Below are positions 37,197 through 48,060 of a stretch of 64,000 bases of DNA, in pieces. How positions within the stretch are numbered: position 1 is the first letter of the stretch; every line of letters starts with the position of its first letter. The position numbers and the translations under genes were made by a program. The stretch covers positions 1-64,000 of the forward strand of contig CAJATL010000052.1 of the NCBI GenBank assembly GCA_903944895.1. Direction: 5' to 3'. The notes beneath the pieces were generated by a model. The model saw only the letters and a program-made list of their open reading frames with translations. It searched no databases and had not been told where the DNA came from. This DNA is from an uncultured Bacteroidota bacterium (GTDB lineage: Bacteria; Bacteroidota; Bacteroidia; Bacteroidales; 4484-276).

Positions 37197-37337
37197 GAAA
37201 ACTACCAGGCTTTCAATCTGTCAGGTTTAACTCCTGGCCAACCCATCCAAATTGATTTTACAGGACACACAGGATTTTATCTGGTGAAAGTAAAAACCGA
37301 AAACATCACAAAGTCTGAAAAAATTTACATCAGATAA
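37197..37337 (+). pseudogene. Remnant of a T9SS C-terminal domain
   Basis: 46 codons read ENYQAFNLSGLTPGQ, then FTGHTGFYLVKVKTENITK and SEKIYIR before TAA: the end of a type A T9SS tail. A TAA lies in frame just upstream, with no signal peptide or start. It is the last trace of a further surface protein gene lost from this island. Confidence 0.75.
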
Positions 37338-37394
37338 GTCTTCACTAACGCTAAAAGAAAAGCGAAAACCGTAACAATTTAAAATTCCGGAAAG

Positions 37395-39152
37395 ATGAAC
37401 GCAAAAATGTTAACCTTTCTCTTCCTTCTGCAAGGAGCGATGCTTCCGGCAAATGGCACTTCTCCACAAAAACCTGAGGACAGATCAGAAAAAACCGGGC
37501 CGGAAATCTCAAACTTGACCTACGATAACATCACAACAACCAGTGTTACCGTGTATTGGAAAACAGACTTACCGGCTGATTCGAAGATACGCTGGATGGC
37601 TCCGGATTCCAATTATCAGGCGCTCATTTTTATCGATTCGTTGTATATTTCTGCTTTGGTAACAAATCATGCAATTCCGGTCAGCAATCTCCAGCCGGCA
37701 ACGATTTACAAATACCAGGTTATTTCGCAAAATGCAGATGCCGCTGCGGTGGATTCGGGTTATTTTGTTACCCAATCGGCCTCATCGGGGAAAGTGAATG
37801 TTTATTTTAACCATACTGTTGATATTTCGGTGAGCACAGGAGAACATGCAAACGGGAGCCAGAATTTTGAAAATCTTTTTATTAGCCGGATTGACAGCGC
37901 AAAATACAGTATTGACATCACTTTGTGGGGATTTTCGTATTATACTTCAATTACAAACGCATTGATCAACGCAAAAAATCGCGGCGTTAAAATCAGGTTT
38001 GTTTATAATCACACGGCCTTTACGCCCTGGATAGATTCGCTGATTGCCCACGAAATTCCGGTCATAAAAAGAGAGTTTGATACCATCTTTTCGATGCATA
38101 ATAAATTCCTGATTTTTGATTACCGGTACAACGACAACCCCAAAACCAAATATTTGTGGACCGGCTCCACAAACGTTTCCCATCCTCAGTTTCACTCCGA
38201 CAAAAACAACATTATTGTCATTCAGGACGAAGCGCTTTGTGCCGTTTATACCAGGGAATTTGAGGAGATGTGGGGTTCGCACACCGACCTGCCTGATCCG
38301 TCAAAGGCAAGGTTTGGAACCCAAAAAACCGATAATGTTCCACACATTCTTAATGTCGCAGGCACCAGGATGGAGGTCTATTTTTCGCCTTCCGACAGCG
38401 TTTCAGCTTTTTTAAGCAATCTTATCCTGACCAAAACTACCGAAAGCCTGTTTTTTTGCATGTTGAAATTTGAGCTACCTGAAATCGAAAATGCTTTGCA
38501 TACGATATTTATTGATGAGATAAAAATCAAAGGTGTGTTCGACCTGTCCAATATTTTTCTGCCAAACAGCGCTTATCCCCGGATGAAAGGAATGGCTGTG
38601 CCAAATGCCTGGAATCCTCATGCCGACGTATTTCCTGATACCTTGTCGGGATTAATTCACCATAAATATTTCATCACTGATGCAAATTCATCAGGAGGGA
38701 ATAAAATTACTGCCACAGGTTCGTTTAATTGGGAAACCCCCGCCAACATTGGAAACGACGAAAATTCGCTCATCATTTTCGATGCAAGAGTAAATAATCT
38801 TTATTACCAGGAATTTCATAGCCGCTATCGCGAATCAGGTGGAGAATTAATCGGGCTGGGCATCGGAAATCCAGACATAGAAATAAATTCTGGTTTTTCG
38901 TTAAGTCAAAATTATCCGAACCCGTTTAATGCCTCGACAAACATAAAATTTACCATTGCCAATTCGGGCGACGTAAAAATTATAGTGTATGATATGATAG
39001 GGCGCCAGGTTAAAACGCTGGCAAACGAAAAATTAAAACCTGGCACTTACGAAATATCTTTCGATGGCTCTTCGCTGCCGAACGGAATTTATTTGTACCG
39101 GTTTTCTGTTGCCGATTTTACCCAAACCAGACGAATGATCCTCGATAAATAG
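37395..39152 (+). CDS. Secreted phospholipase D-like protein with T9SS tail
   Basis: 585 residues. A signal peptide is followed by a fibronectin-III/purple-phosphatase-like domain (about 35-125; SVTVYWKTDLPADSKIRW). A phospholipase D-like region carries two HKD motifs: HNKFLIFD (His235) with WTGSTN, and HHKYFITD (His422) with ATGSFNW. Both halves of the active site are thus present, which suggests a working phosphodiesterase acting on phospholipid or nucleic acid outside the cell. The T9SS type A tail starts SQNYPNPFNASTNIKF and ends NGIYLYRFSVADF. Substrate undetermined. An unlinked neighbour of surface-protein genes. Confidence 0.88.
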   Translation: MNAKMLTFLFLLQGAMLPANGTSPQKPEDRSEKTGPEISNLTYDNITTTSVTVYWKTDLPADSKIRWMAPDSNYQALIFIDSLYISALVTNHAIPVSNLQPATIYKYQVISQNADAAAVDSGYFVTQSASSGKVNVYFNHTVDISVSTGEHANGSQNFENLFISRIDSAKYSIDITLWGFSYYTSITNALINAKNRGVKIRFVYNHTAFTPWIDSLIAHEIPVIKREFDTIFSMHNKFLIFDYRYNDNPKTKYLWTGSTNVSHPQFHSDKNNIIVIQDEALCAVYTREFEEMWGSHTDLPDPSKARFGTQKTDNVPHILNVAGTRMEVYFSPSDSVSAFLSNLILTKTTESLFFCMLKFELPEIENALHTIFIDEIKIKGVFDLSNIFLPNSAYPRMKGMAVPNAWNPHADVFPDTLSGLIHHKYFITDANSSGGNKITATGSFNWETPANIGNDENSLIIFDARVNNLYYQEFHSRYRESGGELIGLGIGNPDIEINSGFSLSQNYPNPFNASTNIKFTIANSGDVKIIVYDMIGRQVKTLANEKLKPGTYEISFDGSSLPNGIYLYRFSVADFTQTRRMILDK

Positions 39153-39223
39153 CTGATTGAAAAGCCTTAAAATGGAGCAAAGCATAAAATTATTTAATTT
39201 TATAACCTTAAGTTTTAAAAGTA

Positions 39224-40174
39224 ATGACAGTAACGCTACAAGTTTTTGAAACAGTTTTTGCCTTTACCATCGTGGTCATGTTTTGTTTGCTGCTGCGCAA
39301 ATATTCAATTATCAAAGCCGAAGATGGGAAGATTTTTGCCAGATTGCTTACTCAGGCGGTATTGCCGGCGGTTATTTTTCTTCAGTTATCGGCAACTCCC
39401 ATCAAAGCAGGGCAGTTTTTGCTGGTACTTTCCATTTTTGTGGCTGGAATTTTATCAATGATTGCAGCCTGGCTTGCAGGACGTGCGCTTAAATTATCCA
39501 AAGCAAAAACCGGTGCCTTGATGCTGACTTCATCGTTTGGAGCTTCGGCACTTCTGGGTTATCCGTTTATCGCCTTTTCATTTCCAAATAACCCCGAAGC
39601 CATTGCCGATGCTGTGCTTTTAAGCGAATTAGGAGTTGGCTTGCCATTGTTTATTCTGGGTCCGGCCATTGCCATTTATTTTGGTGAAAAACAGGAAAAT
39701 GCGGATATGAAAAAAGCATTTTCTTTATCTTATTTCAGTTCTCCGATTTTCATTTCGGTTGTTTTAGGGATAGCGGTTTCGTTTATTCCCATCAATCGTG
39801 AAAACGGTTTTGTTGCTCCTTTTTTTGAAGCGCTGAAAATGATAAACGGGGCATTGTCAATGTTGGCGTGTCTCATTTTATCATTGCAATTAAAGCTAAC
39901 ATCCTTAAAAGGAATAGTCCCGCTTTTTATTATTTCGGCAATCATCCAGATGTGGTTTCAACCCATGGTAGCTCATGTCCAGGCTACTTTGTATCATTTA
40001 TCAACCATACAAACGCAGGTTTTGGTTTTGGTAAGCTCGATGCCTTCGGCGGTACTCGGCCCCGTATTTGCCAGCCGTTACAACTGCGCCCCCGATACTG
40101 CTTCGGCATTGGTTATTGCGCATATTGTGCTGAGTATCGCCATGATACCTGCTGTTTTTTATATGATTGGATAA
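39224..40174 (+). CDS. AEC-family (auxin efflux carrier type) permease
   Basis: 316 residues with about ten transmembrane helices in two groups of five. The sequence MFCLLLRKYSIIKAEDGK and LLTQAVLPAVIFLQL is typical of the N-terminal half, and SSFGASALLGYPF and SSMPSAVLGPVFASRY of the halves' crossing regions in the bile/auxin carrier fold. Such proteins export or import small organic acids such as malate. Substrate unknown. It is 70 bases after the phospholipase gene and 45 before the next gene; cotranscription is possible but the products seem unrelated. Confidence 0.88.
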   Translation: MTVTLQVFETVFAFTIVVMFCLLLRKYSIIKAEDGKIFARLLTQAVLPAVIFLQLSATPIKAGQFLLVLSIFVAGILSMIAAWLAGRALKLSKAKTGALMLTSSFGASALLGYPFIAFSFPNNPEAIADAVLLSELGVGLPLFILGPAIAIYFGEKQENADMKKAFSLSYFSSPIFISVVLGIAVSFIPINRENGFVAPFFEALKMINGALSMLACLILSLQLKLTSLKGIVPLFIISAIIQMWFQPMVAHVQATLYHLSTIQTQVLVLVSSMPSAVLGPVFASRYNCAPDTASALVIAHIVLSIAMIPAVFYMIG

Positions 40175-40219
40175 GAAGTTTCAGATAATTCACAGATAAA
40201 TACAAAACAATTAAATCAA

Positions 40220-43042
40220 ATGAAAAAATTAGTAATCGTTTTATTGTGGAGTTCAGTACTGCTCCTCATCGGAGTTGCAATTTTTGTGATCCGAAAAACA
40301 AAGTCTCATGAAACAGTTGCGGGTATGGAAAAAGAAAAGGGTTTAACCCGCACCGAATTTGCCTTTTACAATGCGGAGCACGAATTTATGAAAACCAGGA
40401 ATCCGCAAACGGGAAAAATTCCTGAAAACATCAAAACAAAACAACTTGCTTTTGCCAAAACGCTGCCAAAAAAAGACGAGTCCGGGCGAAACCAGGATTG
40501 GACTTCCCGTGGACCATTTAATGTTGGGGGAAGGATGTTGTGTATCGCGGTTGACATTACCGACGAAACACACCTGCTGGCCGGAAGTGCATCGGGCGGA
40601 ATGTGGCAGTCACTGAATAGCGGCCAAATCTGGACGAAAGTAACAAATGCCATCGGCGAGCAAAGCGCCACCTGCATTGTGCAGGATAAGCGACCCGGCA
40701 AAACCAACATCTGGTATTATGGAACCGGCGAATTACTCAGCACCACCGACCGGAATGTAAGCACCAATGTAAGAACCGTTGGTATAGGTGATGGGATTTT
40801 TAAATCGACTGATAATGGCGCAACCTGGCAGCCGCTGCCGTTTACGCAGGGAGGTTCCCCGGCTTTCCTTAACGGGATATTCCAGGGCATCTGGCGAATT
40901 GTAACCGACCCGGTAAATCTGGATCAGGATATCGTTTATGCGGCCTGTTATGGTGCAATTATGCGATCGGCCAATGGCGGCGAAAGCTGGGAGATGGTGC
41001 TGGGCGACCTGGAGAATAAATCGTTTGGCACCGATGTGGCCATTACTTCCGATGGAGTTTTGTACGCCATCCTTGGAAGTTACGGTTGGGGTGTTGAACC
41101 ACCTGAAAAAGCCGGCGTTTGGCGTTCGGCTGATGGTTTTGAATGGGAAGAAATTACTCCGCAAGGTTTTCCCGACGACAATCGCACCAGCCGTTTAGCA
41201 CTGGCCTCATCCAACGAAAATGTATTATACGTTTTTACCGAATCCCAATCACCAAACCTGAATCCCTTCAACGGCTACACCAACTCGTTAAATACACTTT
41301 GGAAAATGACCTGGAATCCGGCAACAAATGAACCGGTCTGGAGTGATCGGACTCTTGGAACACCCGGCGGCGGAAGTGGAGATATCAATGATTTCCCTTA
41401 CAGTTTGGTGGTTTATGGCGGATATTGCATGACACTTGCCGTAAAACCAGACAACGAAAATGTCGTGCTTATCGGCGGGATGAACCTTTACCGGTCGGAA
41501 AATGGTTTTGCCGACAGCTCACAAACGTTCTACATGGGCGGCTACCCTTACGATATGGACTCCATTCACATGCTCCATCCCGATATGCACAGCACGGCGT
41601 TTCTTCCGTCAAATCCGGATGTGCTGTTTATGGCTTGTGACGGAGGCGTGCAAATCACCGAAAACTGTATGGCTGCCAGCGAAGATATGTACTGGAGCCG
41701 CCTGAACAACAATCTGACGACCAGCCAGTTTTATTCCGTCACCATCGATCACGGTTCTTCAGGAGACGACTGGATTCTTGGTGGTCTTCAGGATAATAAC
41801 TGGTATTACACCGTAACGGATGATCCTTCAGAACTTTGGTTGAGTATAGATATTTGCTACGATGGTTTTGCAACAGCAGTGGCCCCCGACTGGGAATACT
41901 GCGTCATTTCGGCATACAGCGGAAACATCTGGACTACACGGTTCGATGAAACGATGCACACAAAAAATATATATCCACAACTGCCCGACACGCTCCTGGC
42001 TTTTTACGATCCCGTGATGGGTTCAAATGCACTTTTCCCGTTTTATCAGAATTTCGCCATTGATCCCAATAACTTTGAAACATTTTATTTGCCGACGATT
42101 ACCAGCATCTGGCGCAAGGACAATCTGAAAGCCTCAGCCTATGATTCCAGTCTGAGGAATACAGGCTGGAGCCACCTGAGCAATGTTGATGTTGGCGATG
42201 CTTCGGAAATCAGTTTTATCACCGTTTCAAAAAGTCCGGCGAATAAGGTTTTTTACGGGACCAACCTGGGAAAAGTTTACCGTCTTGACGGTGCAAATGC
42301 AGGAAACCCGGTCCCGGTTGACATTACAGGCGATGAATTTCCCTTTAATGCTTTTGTTGCCTGCATTGATATTAATCCCGAAGATGCCGATCACCTGATG
42401 GTGACATTTTCAAATTATGGTGTTCAAAGCCTGTTCCATTCCTCCAATGGCGGCTCCACCTGGACTGCTGTTGGTGGCAATCTTGAAGAATTTCCTGATG
42501 GTTCAGGTGATGGCCCGTCCATCCGCTGCACAAAGTTGTTATCGTATCAGGACAAAAAAATAATTTTTGCAGGAACAACCCTTGGTTTGTATTCCACAAC
42601 CTCGCTTGAAGGCGAGAATACCGTCTGGACCCAGGAAGGCCCCGAAAGCATAGGCACAATCATGGTTGACATGATTGATGCCCGAAGCATGGATGGTTTT
42701 ACAGCAATTGCCACCCACGGAAACGGCATTTACAGCACTTTCTTCGATCCTGCTGCATCAGTTGGTGAAACAGCTCAAAACAGGAAATCAGCAATTACAA
42801 ATTTCCCAAATCCGTTTAAAAACCAAACCACCGTGAATTATGAGATCAACCAGCCGGGAATGGTTAATCTTTTGCTTTATGATTTAAACGGCCGACTGGT
42901 TAAAAACCTGTTCACCGGATTTCAGCAGGAAGGTTTCCATTCATTTAATCTCGTTGTACCGGAATTACCGGCTGGGACTTATACTTTGAATCTTCAGGCC
43001 GGTGGGATGGCCACCTCAGCTAAGATGATGAAAACCGATTAG
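40220..43042 (+). CDS. BNR/sortilin-type propeller surface protein with T9SS tail
   Basis: 940 residues. An N-terminal helix (LVIVLLWSSVLLLIGVAIFVI) serves as signal. From about residue 90 the repeats GRMLCIAVDITDETHLLAGSA, GIFKSTDNGATWQPL, IMRSANGGESWEMV and LFHSSNGGSTWTAVGG mark BNR/Asp-box motifs (S-x-D/N-x-G-x-x-W) of a two-propeller sortilin/xyloglucanase-like fold. The T9SS type A tail starts near 860 (NFPNPFKNQTTVNYEI) and ends AGTYTLNLQAGG. It could be a glycoside-binding or hydrolytic enzyme; catalytic aspartates cannot be fixed from sequence alone. A perfect 15-bp stem terminator follows. Confidence 0.88.
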   Translation: MKKLVIVLLWSSVLLLIGVAIFVIRKTKSHETVAGMEKEKGLTRTEFAFYNAEHEFMKTRNPQTGKIPENIKTKQLAFAKTLPKKDESGRNQDWTSRGPFNVGGRMLCIAVDITDETHLLAGSASGGMWQSLNSGQIWTKVTNAIGEQSATCIVQDKRPGKTNIWYYGTGELLSTTDRNVSTNVRTVGIGDGIFKSTDNGATWQPLPFTQGGSPAFLNGIFQGIWRIVTDPVNLDQDIVYAACYGAIMRSANGGESWEMVLGDLENKSFGTDVAITSDGVLYAILGSYGWGVEPPEKAGVWRSADGFEWEEITPQGFPDDNRTSRLALASSNENVLYVFTESQSPNLNPFNGYTNSLNTLWKMTWNPATNEPVWSDRTLGTPGGGSGDINDFPYSLVVYGGYCMTLAVKPDNENVVLIGGMNLYRSENGFADSSQTFYMGGYPYDMDSIHMLHPDMHSTAFLPSNPDVLFMACDGGVQITENCMAASEDMYWSRLNNNLTTSQFYSVTIDHGSSGDDWILGGLQDNNWYYTVTDDPSELWLSIDICYDGFATAVAPDWEYCVISAYSGNIWTTRFDETMHTKNIYPQLPDTLLAFYDPVMGSNALFPFYQNFAIDPNNFETFYLPTITSIWRKDNLKASAYDSSLRNTGWSHLSNVDVGDASEISFITVSKSPANKVFYGTNLGKVYRLDGANAGNPVPVDITGDEFPFNAFVACIDINPEDADHLMVTFSNYGVQSLFHSSNGGSTWTAVGGNLEEFPDGSGDGPSIRCTKLLSYQDKKIIFAGTTLGLYSTTSLEGENTVWTQEGPESIGTIMVDMIDARSMDGFTAIATHGNGIYSTFFDPAASVGETAQNRKSAITNFPNPFKNQTTVNYEINQPGMVNLLLYDLNGRLVKNLFTGFQQEGFHSFNLVVPELPAGTYTLNLQAGGMATSAKMMKTD

Positions 43043-43086
43043 TGAGATTTTTCAAAAAAAAGGTTATTTTTTTACGTCCCAAAAGC

Positions 43087-43124
43087 AAACCCAACAGTCC
43101 GTCAGATGGCGGACTGTTGGGTTT
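43087..43124. terminator. Perfect 15-bp hairpin after the BNR protein gene
   Basis: AAACCCAACAGTCCG pairs without mismatch with CGGACTGTTGGGTTT around TCAGATGG. It acts as terminator of the 40220 gene, about 45 bases past the stop. Confidence 0.8.
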
Positions 43125-43194
43125 CGGTTAATTAAAGCAGATGCATTTTCCGATTCGCAAACTCCGCATTCCTGACCCTTTCGCCAAACAGATT

Positions 43195-43345
43195 GATTGT
43201 ATGCTGTGTATGAAATATTACGTCGCAGGCTAATTTGTCGCTCATCTTGTAAATAGGTAAGAATTTGTTTCAGGCTTACAGCCTGAATAAAGGGTTTCTG
43301 TTTTTTCTGCCCGGTGCGATGCCCCAGGTTAGGTTGTTGCTGCCC
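43195..43345. repeat. Dispersed repeat, related to 51165-51310
   Basis: The order of motifs CTTGTAAAT...CAGGCTTACAGCCTGAA...GCCC(A/C)GGTTAGG is the same as in the region at 51165-51310. The long minus-strand reading frame over it (43064-43369) is repeat text and not a gene. A GACTTCGGCGTGAGCTC segment at 43486-43502 is the reverse complement of pieces at 50218 and 51570. Confidence 0.55.
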
Positions 43346-43550
43346 TTCAGGCAAATTGTCATTCAACATTCCTGAGTATTGGTAACCGGTTAAATTGTTT
43401 ACCTCCGCCAGCTGGCGGGGAATTCGCCGTAGGCGATAAAGTATTGTAGAAAAAGTACATCCTCAGTTTAATAATACCAGCCAGACTTCGGCGTGAGCTC
43501 AGACGAACGCTGGCGGATTAAAGAAATCAAGGGGGCTCAAGACTTTTAAA

Positions 43551-43729
43551 TGTACAAATCAATGTCGTTTAGTTAACAAATATAAAATGGAACGCGGATC
43601 AAACGGATCTGCCAGTTGGCGGACGCGGATTAAAACTGTTTATGATTCAAGAAATCCGCGAAAATCAGCGCTGCTTGCATCAGCGTTATCAGCGTTCAAA
43701 TCCTTAACTTAATGACATTGATGTACAAA
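43551..43729. mobile_element. MITE-like element with inverted terminal repeats
   Basis: ATCAATGTCGTTTAGTTAA at 43558-43576 is matched in inverted orientation by TTAACTTAATGACATTGAT at 43704-43722 (17 of 19), each preceded or followed outside by TGTACA. The 128-base core contains tandem GCGGATC/AATCCGCG text and no coding sequence, which fits a small non-autonomous element. Confidence 0.5.
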
Positions 43730-43854
43730 TGTAAAACAACAAAAATCCAACGAAATTTCTGCGATGTTTTGGTTTGGTTGGAATTTATTTCAAATACTAA
43801 AGCATTATCTTTCAACATCATAAAAAATATTTTCCCTCCAATCACATTTTTTTC

Positions 43855-43887
43855 TTGCATGGTTTGGAATATTTTATGCTACATTTG
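43855..43887 (+). promoter_or_regulatory. Promoter of the methionine operon
   Basis: TTG at 43855-43857 and TACATTTG at 43880-43887 (22-base spacer, slightly long) fit the Bacteroidetes consensus. Transcription would start near 43893, before the riboswitch. Confidence 0.6.
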
Positions 43888-43929
43888 CCGCCACATTATC
43901 GAATTTCCTTTCGGTTGAAAGGTGTTTGA

Positions 43930-44034
43930 TTTATAAAGAAGAGTGGAGAGATTAGGCTCGGTGAAACTCTAGCAACCTACAGGCTAACGCAAGGTGCTAA
44001 TACCTAACCCCGCAAGTTGCGGGGGAATTATAAA
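43930..44034 (+). promoter_or_regulatory. SAM-I (S-box) riboswitch
   Basis: The P1 helix forms between TTTATAA (43930-43936) and TTATAAA (44028-44034). The conserved core is present: AAGAGTGGAGAGATTAGGCTC, shortened here as GAGTGGAGAGA, then GGTGAAACTCTAGCAACC and AAGGTGCTAATACC, as in SAM-I aptamers. P4 is CCCCGCA-AGT-TGCGGGG. It lies at the 5' end of the methionine operon leader, as expected for an RNA that senses S-adenosylmethionine and lowers expression. The expression platform is not the usual simple terminator directly after the aptamer: an ORF comes next. Confidence 0.9.
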
Positions 44035-44051
44035 CTAAACACATAAATAAC

Positions 44052-44177
44052 ATGACAACAGTTTTTTTTAGGTTTCTTACGTTTCGCGGGCTTTGGGCCA
44101 ACGCGATGGTTTATTCTTTCCTGTCCCCGGGTCTTTCCTGCTCAACTTTTCACATGGCTATGCGAATGCGTGGCTAA
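44052..44177 (+). CDS. Leader ORF with a Met-rich end, between riboswitch and lysC
   Basis: A 41-codon ORF starting 17 bases after the riboswitch. It has Met at positions 1, 19, 35, 37 and 39, ending HMAMRMRG, and a hydrophobic first part (TTVFFRFLTF, then SFLSPGLSC). The stop codon lies inside a 10-bp hairpin (44168-44197). Three Met codons within the last seven codons beside a hairpin recall classical attenuation leader peptides (His, Trp, Met). No homology was searched, and translation is not proven; it is too short to be called a normal gene. If translated, ribosome position would affect the downstream hairpins. Confidence 0.55.
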   Translation: MTTVFFRFLTFRGLWANAMVYSFLSPGLSCSTFHMAMRMRG

Positions 44178-44250
44178 TTCCTGAATTTTAGCCACGCTAA
44201 CCGGACAACATCCGGCTTTTCATGCTGTTTCAGACCTTCGATGCAAGGTC
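44168..44250 (+). promoter_or_regulatory. Hairpin series after the leader ORF (candidate attenuator)
   Basis: Three stems follow one another: GCGTGGCTAA/TTAGCCACGC (44168-44197), which contains the leader ORF's stop; CCGGA-CAACA-TCCGG (44201-44215) followed by CTTTT; and GACCTT/AAGGTC (44233-44250). A second CCGGA at 44256-44260 could compete for TCCGG. The second stem resembles a weak terminator. Switching between these stems by ribosome position is an inference. Confidence 0.5.
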
Positions 44251-44306
44251 ATGAACCGGACAATTCCATTCATTTTTCAAATTTTCACAACATCATCGTA
44301 CATTGT

Positions 44307-47004
<2,698 letters not shown>

Positions 47005-47016
47005 CAAGCTGCAGTC

Positions 47017-48060
47017 ATGGGAAACAAACCTCAAGTCTATCATTTTCAAAACCCGTTTCCGCTTGAACTTGGCGGCAGTTTGCCGGGTATCGAAATCGCT
47101 TACCATACTTTTGGAAAGCTAAATGCCGATGCCGATAATGTTGTCTGGATTTGTCATGCCTTAACCGCCAACTCCGACCCCAGCGAATGGTGGCCGGGGC
47201 TGGTGGGCGAAGGCCGCTTATTCGATCCGGAAAATCATTTTATCGTTTGCGCCAATATTTTAGGCTCGTGTTACGGAACCACCGGCCCTTTGTCGGTTAA
47301 TCCGGAAACCGGGCGGCCGTGGTACCATCAGTTTCCGAAAATCACCATCCGCGATATAGTCTCGGCACACGAAATTCTGAGGAAGCATCTCAAAATCCAG
47401 AAAATTAATACCCTCATTGGCGGCTCAATGGGCGGGCACCAGGCTTTGGAATGGGCCATTGAGAAACCTTTCCTTTTCGAAAACATCATTTTGCTTGCAA
47501 CGAGCGCCAGTATTTCACCCTGGGCTATCGCTTTCAACCAATCGCAGCGGCTTGCCATCGAGGCCGACAGTACCTACTTTGAAGGCTGGGCAAAAGGTGG
47601 CATGGCCGGACTAAAGGCCGCACGCGCAATTGCACTCCTGAGCTATCGTAACAACGAAGCCTATAATTTAACCCAGGCTGACGATGATGTGAACAAAACG
47701 GCATTTTTCAGGGCGGTTACTTACCAAAACTACCAGGGAGATAAGTTACTGAAAAGGTTCAATGCCTATTCTTACCACCTCTTAACACGCGTCATGGACA
47801 CCCACAACGCAGGCCGGAACCGGAACAGCATTGCCGAAGCCTTGCGGCGGGTAAGGGCTAAAACCCTTGTTGTGGCTATCACTTCCGACATTTTATTCCC
47901 GCCGGCAGATATGCGCGTTATTCATCAGAACATCCCCGGAAGTAGCTTTTATGAAATTAATTCGCCATACGGGCATGATGGTTTTCTTATCGAACATGAA
48001 CAGTTAACAAGCGTTATTCAAAAATTTTATCAAATACAAAAACATGAAACAGCAGCTTAA
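47017..48060 (+). CDS. metX: Homoserine O-acetyltransferase
   Basis: 347 residues, an alpha/beta-hydrolase fold enzyme. The catalytic triad is visible: nucleophile Ser137 in GGSMGGHQALEW, Asp in VAITSDILFPP (about 287) and His in SPYGHDGFLIE (about 320). It acetylates homoserine with acetyl-CoA, supplying metY next door. The oxyanion region CHALTANSDPSEWWPGLV is intact. Twelve bases separate it from metY, and its end overlaps hom by 17 bases, so the operon is tightly packed. Confidence 0.95.
   Translation: MGNKPQVYHFQNPFPLELGGSLPGIEIAYHTFGKLNADADNVVWICHALTANSDPSEWWPGLVGEGRLFDPENHFIVCANILGSCYGTTGPLSVNPETGRPWYHQFPKITIRDIVSAHEILRKHLKIQKINTLIGGSMGGHQALEWAIEKPFLFENIILLATSASISPWAIAFNQSQRLAIEADSTYFEGWAKGGMAGLKAARAIALLSYRNNEAYNLTQADDDVNKTAFFRAVTYQNYQGDKLLKRFNAYSYHLLTRVMDTHNAGRNRNSIAEALRRVRAKTLVVAITSDILFPPADMRVIHQNIPGSSFYEINSPYGHDGFLIEHEQLTSVIQKFYQIQKHETAA

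Noticed and set aside
43064-43369. 101-codon minus-strand ORF
   Set aside because: It covers the hairpin terminator and a dispersed repeat that also occurs at 51165-51310, where the frame is not kept.
43712-43918. 68-codon plus-strand ORF before the methionine leader
   Set aside because: It begins inside the inverted terminal repeat of the MITE-like element and runs through AT-rich promoter DNA, with no domain or signal features.
44241-44306. Longer start for aspartate kinase
   Set aside because: The extra 22 residues have no homology-like character and overlap the third leader hairpin; the ATG at 44307 directly precedes the conserved kinase start.
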